Positions 10,260 through 20,916 of a DNA stretch of 64,000 bases are shown one piece after another (the stretch's first letter is position 1; each line of letters starts with the position of its first letter). Both the position numbers and the translations under genes were made by a program. Below the pieces are notes generated by a model. The model had not been told where the DNA came from. It made no database searches and saw only the letters and a list, made by a program, of their open reading frames with translations. Origin of the DNA: Porpolomopsis calyptriformis (taxonomy: Eukaryota > Basidiomycota > Agaricomycetes > Agaricales > Hygrophoraceae); assembly GCA_951640195.1 (NCBI GenBank), contig OX621171.1, positions 124,001 through 188,000 of the forward strand, written 5' to 3'.

Positions 10260-13200
10260 TTGGACACCCCCTTTGTTACCCCTTCTCCCCTTTCCATTCT
10301 TTGCGTCAGTACGACAGCATGTACAACACTAGACACCAACAAGCCCATCAATGAAAATTGTCCCCCACTGTCTATGCCAGATGTAAGCACTGAGTGCCCC
10401 GAATTCCCTGACTCTCCCATTCCCGAATCATTGTCTCTCCCTTCAGTCGATTTAATCGATGTCAACTCTCTTTCTTCCCCCTTGGAAATCATTAACGCTA
10501 TTAAGGAACAGGCTAATTACGCAATCCCCATTCTCTCAAAATGGTCTCACCCTGCCTGATCGTTGGAGATGACTCAAACCACGATCAATCAGATCAATGC
10601 CCTTTCAACGGAGAACGCCATCCAAGCCCTCAATGAACTCAAGGAACCTCATGTGTTTGTTTGTAGCTCAGGCTCCAGGAATCAATTAACCCTTAAGACT
10701 GTCATCACCACCTTGAATAATTGCGCTGAACATATCGCAACTGCTCTTGTTGATAGCGGCTGCGAAGGTTCGTGTATTGATATCAAGTATGTTCACAAGA
10801 ACGACCTCCATACAACCAAACTCGCTCGACCTATTCCGGTACACAATGCCGATGGACAACCCAATTCCGAGGGACCCATCTCCGAAATGGTCGCGCTTGA
10901 GCTTAAGGTCAGAACCCACATCAAACGGATCAACTTCAGTGTCATGAACCTCGGCAAGTCTCAGATTTTCCTTAGACACGATTGGCTAAAGGTCCATAAT
11001 CCCTCCATTGATTGGAAGGCCAATTCTCTTGTTCTCGATTGATGTCCCCCTGACTGTCATCCCTCTCCTCTCCCAGATTCTGTCGATGTCAATGAACTCA
11101 CCCTTGAGGATGGTGATCAACTACTCATGGTTGATTTCAATCCCACCATCCAGATTCGCTTGATGGGAACAAAGTCTCAGGATCTCGCGATTAAGGCTTG
11201 GGAAGCCCAGAAGAAAGACTGCAACTGGAAGGAAATCATACCCGAATATCTCCATGAATTCCAAGACGTCTTCACCAAGGAAGACTTCGATGAACTCCCC
11301 CCAAGCTGTCCCTGGGACCATGCAATCGAACTTCTCCCTGGAACTGAAGAGAAGCTTGATTGTAAGGTCTACCCACTCTCTGTGGATGAACGCGCTCAAT
11401 TGGATGAGTTCTTAGAAGAGAACCTCTGCACTGGACGAATTCGAAAATCAATCTCCCCCATTGCTTCCCCATTCTTCTTCATCAAGAAGAAAGATGGTCG
11501 ACTATGCCCTATTCAGGATTACCGAAAGCTAAATGATATGACTGTCAAGAACAGATACCCCCTCCCTTTGATCAACAAGTTGATTAACACCCTGCGGAAC
11601 GCCCGCTACTTCACCAAACTAGACATTCGATGGGGATACAACAACGTAAGGATCAAGGAAGGAGATAAACATAAGGCCGCATTCCAGACCAACCACGGCT
11701 TGTTCAAACCCCTTGTCATGTTCTTCGGTCTCACCAAACGCGCCCGCGACATTCCAAAACATGATGAACGACATCTTCCACATCCAAATCATTGAAGGAC
11801 ATGTCCTAGTCTACATAGACGACATCCTCATCTTCGACAAGGATCTCGAAATGCACCACCAACATGTTTACGAAGTTATGACCACACTTCGTGAACATAA
11901 ACTCTACCTCAAGCCAGAGAAGTGCGACTTCGACCAATGCCAAGTGGAATACCTCGGTGTCATTGTGTCAGAAGGCCACGTCAAGATGGACCCTGTCAAG
12001 GTCCAAGGAATCACCGATTGGCCAACCCCTGAATGTAAGCAAGATGTCCAAGCTTTTCTTGGGTTCTGCAACTTCTATCGTTGATTCATCCATCACTTCG
12101 CCGGGATTGCCTGACCTCTCAATACGTTAACTGGAAACACTCCTTTCGACTGGACCCCTGAATGTCAGGATGCCTTCGACACCCTGAAGACAATCATTAC
12201 GACCTCTCCCGTTCTCTCGATCGCTAACGATAACGATTTACTCTGTGTAGAAACTGATGCTTCAGACTATGCATTGGGTGCTATATTATCGCAAAAACAA
12301 GACAACATTTGGAAGCCCATCGCCTATGTCTCTAAGGCCTTTACCCCCACGGAATGAAATTACCAGATTTATGACCGCGAGTTACTCGCAATCATGACTG
12401 CACTCCAGGAATTCCGCAAATGGCTGTTGTCTGCTGAGTAAGTCTTTGAGGTTTGGACGGATCATGCCAATCTCCAATACTTCAAGCTACCCCAGAAGCT
12501 GAACAGGTGCCAAGCCAGGTGGCTCATGGAGCTTCAGGACTATCACTTCACTCTCCACCATGTCGCCGGCAGGGCCAACTCCAAGGCCGATATCCTGTTG
12601 AGACGACCAGGTTTTGAGAGGGGGGTGAACGACAACAATGACGTTATTTTACTGCTGACTAATCTCTTTCCTACCTCGGATCACCCTATTGTAGATCTCC
12701 GCCAGGTTCAACACAAGATTGAACCCACTAATTTCCATTCCCGGATTCGAAATTCATACCAAAACGAAGAAAAACAAGTCACACTCCTTCAGGAAAAACG
12801 TAAAACTGATTGGAAAACCCAAGACGATGGTATTAAAACCTTCCTGGACTGGACCTATGTCTCAAAGGATACCCCACTCTGCAGCGAAATCATTGCTCAA
12901 TACCACGACAATCCTCTCTCCGGACATTATGGCTCCTTCAAGACTTCTGAAGCTGTATGTTGCAACTACTGGTGGCCCACCATCAGGAGAGACGTTGAAA
13001 CCTATGTTTGTGGTTGTGAAACATGCCAATGCACAAAGGCATCCCGATTACCTGCGAAAACCCCCCTCCATCCCTTCGATCCTCCTCCTTGACCCTGGGA
13101 TATGATCACAGTTGATCTTGTTGGCCCCATACCCGAATGTCAGGGCTACAATGCGATTCTCACAATTGTTGATCACTTCTTGAAGGCTGTTAAATTCGAA

Positions 13201-14225
13201 GCCACCCACATCGAGTTGAACTCCGAAGGGTTCACGAAAATCATTCAGGACCGCGTCATCCGAGATCATGGTGTTCCCTGACGTATCATCAACGATCGCA
13301 ATCTGCGATTCATTTCCAAATTCATAACTGATCTCTTCCACCTTCTAGGCACCTCCCAGAATGTTTCCACAGCTTACCATCCCCAGACCGACAGCCAATC
13401 CAAACGAATGAACCAGACACTCGAACAGTACCTTCGTGTTTTCATCAATCATCGCCAGGACAATTGGAAGGAATGGCTCACGCTGGCTGAGTTCTCATAC
13501 AATAACTGGGTCCACACAGCCACACGACAAACCCCTTTCTACGTCAATTATGGCCAGAACCCCTGGAAGGGAAACGACACTGCAAGAGAAGTCCGAAATG
13601 AATCTGCGACCCAATTTGCTCATCAAATGAGAAACGTCTATCAAGAAGCTGAGGCCACCCTCAAGAGAGCAAATGAGACTATGAAGACTGCCCATGATAA
13701 ACATGTCCGAACCACACAGGAATACTTGCCAGGAGATAAAGTATGGTTGGCCGCCACCAACATCAAGACCAAACGACCAATGAAGAAGCTCGACAACAAA
13801 CGCTTCAGTCCCTTCAAGGTCATTGAGAAGGTTGGCCATTCTGCCTACAAACTCGATCTCCCCCATGAATGGCTGGGACTCCACCCGGTCTTCAATGAAT
13901 CCTACCTCTCCCCCTATCGCTCCCCTTTATTTCCCAATCAGAAAAAACCTGCCCCTCCTCCCCCAATCCAACTGGAAGGTGACTCTGAATATGTCGTCGA
14001 TGAAATCTTAGACTCCCATCTACGACGAGGAAAACTCCAATACTTGGTACACTGGAAAGGCTATACCAATGAAGAAAACACCTGGGAACCTGAGTCAAAC
14101 ATCAAGAACACCCAAGAATCGGTCGATGAGTTCCACGCTCTCCATTCCGATCAACCAGCCCCTCAGCTCCAACTTCGTGTAATCCGAATGGATGACTTCT
14201 TGAGAATCAACGAATGTCTATACGA
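10260..14225 (+). pseudogene. pol: Gypsy-B protease-pol through chromodomain
   Basis: Order: aspartic protease (LVDSGCEGS near 10746), RT with intact YIDD (about 11812), RNase H, H2C2 zinc segment, integrase and a C-terminal chromodomain (13984-14140, with YLVHWKGY). A one-base insertion near 11738 shifts the frame inside the RT. In-frame TGA codons sit where sister elements have Arg (12074, 12112, 13091, 13279). The third integrase catalytic residue appears as Lys: the segment reads DSQSKRMNQ where the family has DGQTERxNQ, a change explained by CpG transitions. The frame is then cut by the solo LTR at 14226 and continues at 15247. Confidence 0.85.
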
Positions 14226-15246
14226 TGTCATGATCCCAAACTGATTTGGTATCAAACTTAACCAAAGATCATGCATTCAGCAAGTAGCATCCATGGCTCA
14301 AATATCCTTCATCTTATCTTATCTTATCTTATCTTAGATAAGATATCACTGTCCCTCACATATTATCTTATCTCAGATAAGATACACTACTATCTTTACC
14401 TATGCTATCTTATCATGGACAATAGCATTCTTCCCTATTGTTCTCTGAGTCAGAATGACTCATATCCCATTTGTCTATTGTTCTGTCATCACTCCATTGT
14501 TCTCTGAGTCACTATGACTCATATTAATCTCCTCCATTGTTCTCCTCATTGTCTGACTCAGAGTGAGTCACAATTCAAACTCCTCATTGTTCTTTTATCC
14601 ATTGTTCTTATTTCCTATTGTTCTCATTGCCCATTGTTCTCAAACATATATAAAGGGCCCCCTTTTCACCAGTGAGGAGTTCAGTTCACTTCTAGTTCAC
14701 TTTTACCCCACTTTATCCCCCCTCCCCCTTGTCCCTTGAACTCACCCCTAGTACTCAGTACCTAGTACTACCCCTTATTGATACTACTTGTCTGTAGTCA
14801 ATACATCCAATCCAATCTAGTCTATTAAGCTTATACCCTGTGTGATTTCACCTAAGCCCTCTTACGTTGAGAACCAACTTAGGAATCACCCCTTGATGTA
14901 TTTCTGTAAGTTGAAGATAGCCACTAAGGACTATCTTATCTTACCTCAGCCCCTGCTTATTCATCACATTCTCTAAGTCTCAGTCCTTATTGGAGAGACC
15001 TCACTGTGATACATATTCTTCTAAGTCAGCCGTTGACTTCATTCTTGTTCTCCTAGTCAATACTATCCATTGAGTTTGGATAGCCTGTTCATCTGTACAT
15101 CCTAGCCAAGGATTACTCAAGCCCCATCAAAGGAGGAAGTGTCCATTACTCAATCAATTCACATCTCCCCCGAACAACTAGGACTTACTTGATTAACGTA
15201 CAACTCCAGTAGTTCTAGAAGTGAAGTATTTATATTTCACCTGATA
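14226..15246 (+). repeat. Solo LTR (1021 bp) inside Gypsy-B pol
   Basis: The ends are TGTCA and TGATA (a decayed TGACA), flanked on both sides by ACGA (14222-14225 and 15247-15250), a 4-bp target duplication. Removing the LTR and one ACGA restores one continuous reading frame from the chromodomain into the downstream domain. A TATATAAA box at 14647-14654 lies downstream of dense repeated motifs. No internal element sequence remains, so this is a recombined solo LTR of a family not otherwise present in the window. Confidence 0.85.
14437..14654 (+). promoter_or_regulatory. Solo-LTR U3 with paired bZIP-type sites, ATTGTTCT repeats and TATA box
   Basis: Three close pairs of TGASTCA (14446/14456, 14505/14515, 14554/14564) each have a 3-bp spacer. 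Eight copies of ATTGTTCT occur at 14437, 14477, 14496, 14536, 14586, 14601, 14617 and 14633. TATATAAA is at 14647. TGASTCA is the AP-1/Gcn4 consensus and (A/C)ATTGTT resembles HMG-box sites; binding is inferred. Confidence 0.6.
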
Positions 15247-15645
15247 ACGACCCAATCACGGACTCCACTGGCGAGGACTACAAATCGCCAAAGGTCAGTG
15301 ATAACATCGACGTTCTCATCCTGCTCCACCCAACAGAAGTCAACCAATTACTCGAACGCGATTTCGATGGTTCAGTCTTCCTCCCCCGCTTGCCTCCATC
15401 CACTCGTCGAGCATGGATCTACGAATCCAGTCCCGTCAATGCTGTAACTGCTGTCCTGCGACTGGATGACCAAGGTCAAATGCTCCGAATGTACCAACTA
15501 GTCTCTCCCTTGTCCACTCTAGGGATTCATCAACGGTACCAATACCACCTCCCAACCTCTCCCTGCTACGCACCTCGGTGGTTACTATGAGACTGCTCAA
15601 GGCATCTCCAATGCCTGTTCTAACGTTGCGCAGACGCGAATTTGA
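15247..15645 (+). pseudogene. Gypsy-B pol C-terminal extension: PUA/ASCH-like domain
   Basis: In frame with the Gypsy-B chromodomain once the solo LTR is removed. About 25 acidic linker residues are followed by a compact alpha/beta segment: DVLILLHPTEV, a basic RLPPSTRR stretch and WIYESSPVNAV. This resembles the ASCH/PUA-like fold (an N-terminal strand with a Pro, a middle Arg-rich strand, then hhYessPV). A one-base shift near 15520 moves the tail into another frame, which ends at TGA 15643-15645, right before the polypurine tract. ASCH/PUA-like domains are associated with RNA binding; the assignment here is by eye. It could instead be an unrelated linker, but the length and position argue for a real pol tail. 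Confidence 0.5.
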
Positions 15646-15656
15646 GGAGAGGGTGA

Positions 15657-16024
15657 TGTTACGGTCACTTCGTTTTGTTGCCCCACCAACTTTCCTTTTT
15701 CGTCTTATCTAATCTTATCTTATCTCTCCTTATCTAATCTTTTAGCTTATCTCCTCATAGATCAGAGGTGATAAAGCCATTGGCTAATGAAGACATGCTC
15801 CGCAGTAGCTGCGCAAGGCTGTGTAGTGCTGCGCATTAATCAGCTGTTCCATGGATCGTCATTGTGGTTATCACAATCACAGCCCAGGCCTGGGTAGATA
15901 TAAGTAGAGTACAGAACGCTTGTATCTCCCTTAGATTTGTCCTTTAACGTTGTCACCACCAGTTTATGCGCTGGTCTCTCTGTGATTTACATCAAGTGAC
16001 CTGAGTCCCTCTGCCAACATAACA
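15657..16024 (+). repeat. Gypsy-B 3' LTR
   Basis: 368 bp, TGTTA...TAACA, preceded by the purine-rich GGAGAGGGTGA (15646-15656), a good polypurine tract. A weak TATA (GATATAAG) lies near 15896. The matching 5' LTR lies outside the window or is lost. Confidence 0.7.
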
Positions 16025-18944
16025 CATGCTAACACTCAACCTGAACCCCCTGACATTTACTCCAACTGAAAGATATATGATCGAACAAATGGAGCTTTTC
16101 GATAAAGCTCACCCCAGAGATTTCCTTTGGCCTCAGGAAAGGGCTCTCCTTCATGATTTCATGAGAAAGCAAGATCTCGCCTTCACCTGGAATGACTCCG
16201 AATGAGGATGTTTCAGATCCGACTTTTTCCCTCCTGTCGATCTCCCAGTAGTACCACATATACCTTGGGTACAAAAGAATATCCCAATTCCCCCAGGTAT
16301 CTACCACAAAGTATGCAAAGTTATCTAGTGAAAAATTGACGCTGGTGTCTACGAACCCTTGAACACCTCCTACCAATCGTGATCACTGCGCGGAGACGCC
16401 AGATTATGGAAGTGGATTATTTGTTGAGAATATGTAAATAATTGTGAGAATATGATGAAAAAATGGAGAGATTATGGATTTTTCATGTTCTTTATAGAAT
16501 GATCAAGTTTTAGCAAGATTACACACATATTCCGGTAATCTTATGTAATCAGTACCGCTTGTTGCAATAGGACGTTTGACAAAAAAAAATGAAATTCACC
16601 CAATTATATTTATATTTGAATATAATTGGTAGCTATCACAGGTGTGTGGTGTATATATAATCTAGAAGTGGTTTTCCTTTTTTTCACATTGTGCTTAAAT
16701 TTACTTTTATCCTCATTCGAACTCACGACTTCTCAGGCTTAACTTAGTTTCACAATATAACCATTGAACTATTTGTGCTCATTATATTGGCCCAAATGTG
16801 CCCATTTGGGGCTTGTCATATTTCAAGTGAAACACTGGTCAGGCAGGGAATGTGTTTGGAATATGACCAGAATATGACCGGAATATATAGATTCCAACAA
16901 GAACATGAAAAATCCATAATCTTGTCATTTTTTCATCATATTCTCACAATTATTTACATATTCTCAACAAATAATCCACTTCCGTAATCTGGCGTCTCCG
17001 CGCAGTGGATGGTTCACCATTCTAAAGAAAGGAGGGAAAGAACTTAGAATCATTCACAGTCTCGAACCACTCAATCAAGTTACAATTCGACACTCAGGAG
17101 TCATGCCAATTCCCGAACACTTGGCCAAACAGTTTGGCAGTTGATCCTGCAGTGCTATGTTCGATCTTTACATCGGATATGACAAACAAGTGATTGCACC
17201 TTCATCTCACGATCTAACCACATTCCAAACACCCTATTGGGCTTATCAACTAGTTACCCTACCCATGGGATGGACCAACTCTGTGCCTGTTTTTCACGAC
17301 AACATCACCTATATCCTCTAACTAGAGATTCCTGAGTTTATGATCCCCTACATCGATGATATCCCTGTGAAGGGTCCCATGACTTGATATGTATTACCTG
17401 ATGGATCCTACAAAACGATTCCTGAGAACGATGGAATTCGACGATTCATGTGGGAACACTTCTGGAATCTCAATCGAATAGTCCAGCGAATGAAATATTG
17501 CGGCGGAACCATGTCAGGCTATAAATCATTCTTATGCACAGAAGAAACCACCATTCTTGGATATCAATGTACTCATTTAGGATGACTACCCAACAAATTG
17601 CGTGTCTCAGCAATCTGAAACTGGGGTCCTTGTAAAGACCTCTCCAAAGTTTGAGCCTTCCTTGGCACTATTGGCATCATTTGGATTTTCATTTGCAACT
17701 TTGCGCATCAAGCACACCACCTAGTCAAGCTCACTAGGAAGGATATGCCCTTTGAATTTGGTCCCGATCAGCTTGCTGCCCAAGAGGACCTAAAACAAGC
17801 CCTTCTAGAATCGCCTACTCTATGAGTTCTCAATTATACTTCTGATGCCCCTGTCATACTCACCGTTGACACCTCCTATATCACTGTTGGCTTTCATCTC
17901 TGCCAATGCAATCCTGACAACCCGAAGAAATGGTACTATAATCATTTCAGTTTGATCACATTGAACGATTGAGAAAGAAGGTTCTCTCAGCTGAAACTCG
18001 AAATCTATAGTCTCTATTGAGCCTTGCAATCGCTCTGACTATACCTTATCAGCATTCGGAACCTTATCATAGAAGTTGATGCTTGCTATATCAAAGGAAT
18101 GCTAGCGAACCCAGACATTGCACCCCAGGCTAGTATTAACAGATGGATTGTAGCGATCCTAATGTTCCATTTTACCTTGGTACATGTCGCTGGTTCAAAC
18201 CATGGTCCTGACAGTCTCTCTCGACATCCCTGACAGCCCGATGACTAAGATGATGAAGAACCGATCGATAAAGACTTCAATGATTGGATCGATCGCATTC
18301 ACAGATTAATGCACCATATCAATGATTCACCCGCACCCCAAACAAAAACCCTCCAATTGCCCACCTCTGTTTACTCACAGAGTAAACATTTCAGTAAGGA
18401 GGAGGAGGACCCTATCCATCCACGTATTGATTCCTACAACATCATTCCATGATCAGAAGCAGCTCAGCAAGATGATTGACAACTTATCCTCATTCAAAAA
18501 TGGCTCTCAGATCTCAAATGACCAAGCAACATGTCCAACAGCAACTACGCAAGTTTCATATGATACTGCGAAGAGTTCTATATCAACAACCATTGACTAT
18601 GGTGAAAAGATAGACAAGGTGCTCACAAATTAGTCATCGATCCGGATTGCCAATTAGTGATCATGACAGAACTTCACGATTGAACAGGTCACAAGGCTAT
18701 CTTTGCTACTTGATCAATCGTTTCTGAATGTTTCTAGTAGCCCCATATAGCCCCTAACATAGTCTGGTTCATTTGGATGTGTCATACCTGTCAGCTCCAT
18801 CAAACCACACAAGCCCTTGTCCCTCCGACTGTCTCCACGCCAGCTCCCCTGTTCACCAAAATCTACATCAACATGATGCATATGCCCCGATCCAGTCCAT
18901 TTCAATATATAGTCCAAGGGCGATGCTCCCTTACACACTATCCC
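16025..18944 (+). pseudogene. pol: Gypsy-C pol, part 1 (RT, RNase H, integrase N-terminus)
   Basis: Starts mid-RT (DFLWPQERALLHDF aligns with the Gypsy-A RT). After the MITE at 16384-17007 it continues through YIDD (about 17352), the RNase H segment IIEVDACYIKGML, and the integrase zinc segment (CHTCQLH near 18783). It stops at CSLTHY, where Gypsy-D is inserted. At least 15 in-frame TGA, TAG or TAA codons are present. Its retained EVDA motif shows what Gypsy-A lost. Confidence 0.82.
16384..17007. mobile_element. Non-autonomous CACTG-ended MITE (CACTA/CMC-like), 624 bp
   Basis: Near-perfect terminal inverted repeats of about 113 bp begin CACTGCGCGGAGACGCCAGA. The insertion is flanked by the 3-bp duplication GAT (16381-16383, 17008-17010). 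Excision rejoins the RT codons exactly as in Gypsy-A (YQS-stop-WFTILKKG against YRSRWFCVLKKDG). CACTG ends plus a 3-bp duplication fit the CMC superfamily. No transposase is encoded. Confidence 0.88.
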
Positions 18945-19356
18945 TGTCACAGATGTAAATTTTCATTTCCTCTCTATGATCAGTCATTACTGCTTAGTCA
19001 GACAGGTCTTATCTCTACTTGGGATTCCCCACAATTCTGTATCTTTTCATATACCCGAGATAGGACACATTTCATTTCCGACAATCATGTTTCGTCTCTT
19101 CACATGCTCCGAGTCCTTTATTATGTTTATCTTTACTCGTCACATGTAGTCCTCATGTACTCTTCATGTACTCCTCGTGTTTATACTGACTCATCCGCAG
19201 TAGCGTAGTTAGTATATAAACCCCTAGTTAGTCATACTCAGACTTTAAGTCTGATTCCTTGTTAGCAACCCAATAACTAGGACTTGAGACATTATCATCG
19301 TCTTGGGACAGAGCTCTCCGAAGTAAAACCATCTCATCGATAACCAGTTTATAACA
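18945..19356 (+). repeat. Gypsy-D 5' LTR
   Basis: 412 bp. It contains TGACTCA (19187-19193), TATATAAA (19213-19220) and, 34 nt after the TATA start, AAGTCTGATTC (19247-19257), the likely transcript 5' end that is complementary to the PBS. Confidence 0.93.
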
Positions 19357-19357
19357 A

Positions 19358-19368
19358 GAATCAGACTT
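19358..19368 (+). promoter_or_regulatory. Gypsy-D self-complementary primer-binding site
   Basis: GAATCAGACTT is one base from the LTR end and is the exact 11-nt reverse complement of AAGTCTGATTC at 19247-19257 in the LTR. This is the arrangement of the Tf1/sushi self-priming mechanism, not a tRNA site. Confidence 0.75.
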
Positions 19369-19413
19369 CCTTCTTGCTCTCTCCCCCTTATTTGATCCAC
19401 CCTTGCTTTAACA

Positions 19414-20916
19414 CTGGACGATGACAAAGACTTTTACGATCCCTCTGAGCAGGACAATCCTCTTTCTCAATCACTCTACTCACAGACTCGAATCTTCCCA
19501 GACCCAAACGAAGAAGCTAGTCAAGCTTCTCCTTTACCAAATATCACACAAGTTCTAGGAAGAACTCGAAGCGAAACAACTCGCTTACTCGCCGCCGCCC
19601 AGTCACAACGTCCCATCACTCCCCCTACTGTCAGGTACCTACCCTTCCCATTCCAACAACCGACTCAACCTTCTTCACCCTTAACAACACCTTCACCTTC
19701 ACCATCACCAGATCCAATGGGTTCTCGCGCTAACCCCCCTGTTCCTAACCTTAACGAAATCCTCGCAGTTATGAACGACTTACAGAGGGAGATGGCCACC
19801 CTTCAGGCCTCGAATGCGAACCAAGCGGCAGAGATCCAAGATCTCCACCAACAACTCACCGCTCAAGTTCAGCCCCCACCGGGACCTCAGCCTCAACCTC
19901 CTGCCACTCCCACCATCGAGATAAAGATGGCCAAGCCAGACGAGTTCACTGGTCGACAACAAGACGTCGACAAATTTATTAACAGCTGCGAATTATATTT
20001 CATGGGGAAACTATACCGCGATGAACACAAGATTCCCTTTGCCCTTTCCTTCATGAAGGGCATGATGGCTCAAACTTGGTCTGAAAAGGAGACTAACGAC
20101 ATGAGGACTGTCAACTGGACTGGCCCGACTGCTACCTGGGCCGCCTTTGTAACTCGATTCTGATCAACATTCGAAGGAATTGACAGACAGTCCCGCGCTC
20201 GTAACGACATCAAGAATCTCCGTCAAGGGAAGAGGAAAATAGAAGACTATAACCTGCGCTTCGGCGCTTTACAGGTCGATACCGGTTTCAACGACGCCGC
20301 CCTCATCGATCTCTACCAAGCTGGACTCGACTCCAAGTTCATTGAATACGTTTACTGACTCCCCGCCGTCCCTGCCACACTTCAAGAGTGGAAGGATGCC
20401 ACGACACGTTACCAACACCAGAAAGATATTCTCGCCTCACAGAAACAATCCTCCACATCCCGATCCCAATACTCTAATCCCTTTCCTACACGAGGATCGT
20501 ATGTGGCTGCAACGACGACCCGTCAAACGACAGCAGCCCCCACCATCAAGAGAGAGGAGCCTTCCTCTTCTGCCAATACGATCCCATATGGGAATTGTTA
20601 CTCCTGCGGCCAATCTGGCCACTTCACAAATACCTGCCCAAACCGCGTCGCCGGTGATGCGAAGAATTTACCCGATACCTCTTCCTCACGTCGAGGAGGA
20701 TACTTTCGAGGTAGAGGAGGTTACAGAGGATGAGGACGAGGACGAGGCAGAGACATACGTGTCGTTACCATTGAGCCCCACGTGGAGAATGTCAGCTCGC
20801 CCGCTACATTGGCAACGAGCGAGACTCCGTTGGACATGGCGAAATCTGGTATATGCAATTGGTCGGATGATCGGAAGAAGAGGTTGGCAGCGGACTTGAA
20901 GGCCCAGGGTTTTTGA
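19414..20916 (+). pseudogene. gag: Gypsy-D gag
   Basis: The frame is open from about 19414 (LDDDKDFYDPSEQ); the first ATG is 19717. A Pro-rich N-terminus is followed by a coiled coil (LQREMATLQASNANQAAEIQ), a capsid-like region (KPDEFTGRQQDVDKFINSCE...), a CCHC knuckle CYSCGQSGHFTNTC (about 20599) and an RGG-rich segment, ending LKAQGF-TGA. Stops at 20161 (TRF-stop-STFEG), 20356 and 20731 correspond to lost Arg codons. The final TGA overlaps the slippery site that leads to pol. Confidence 0.85.
20907..20916 (+). promoter_or_regulatory. -1 frameshift site GGGTTTT-TGA
   Basis: In the gag frame the codons are GGT TTT TGA, with the heptamer G-GGT-TTT directly before the stop. The pol frame is -1 and open from here. 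The same heptamer followed by a stop occurs in F (34466-34475) and H (61806-61815). Confidence 0.7.

Larger units (their letters stand above)
8739..16024 (+). mobile_element. Gypsy-B: chromodomain Gypsy element, 5' end missing
   Basis: Plus-strand gag, protease, RT, RNase H, integrase and chromodomain, then a 3' LTR (15657-16024) preceded by the purine tract GGAGAGGGTGA. The 5' LTR is not seen: Gypsy-A abuts the gag leader, and bases 1-184 could be the far side of that insertion, but this could not be shown. Immediately right of the LTR the Gypsy-C RT begins mid-gene, so Gypsy-B appears to have inserted into Gypsy-C. A 1021-bp solo LTR interrupts its pol. Confidence 0.8.

Noticed and set aside
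14437..14640. CRISPR-like short repeats
   Set aside because: Units are 8 bp with irregular spacing in a eukaryotic LTR promoter; no array structure or cas genes.
16775..16987. Small ORF inside the MITE as a gene
   Set aside because: It runs into the inverted repeat, has no homologue-like features and lies in a non-autonomous element.
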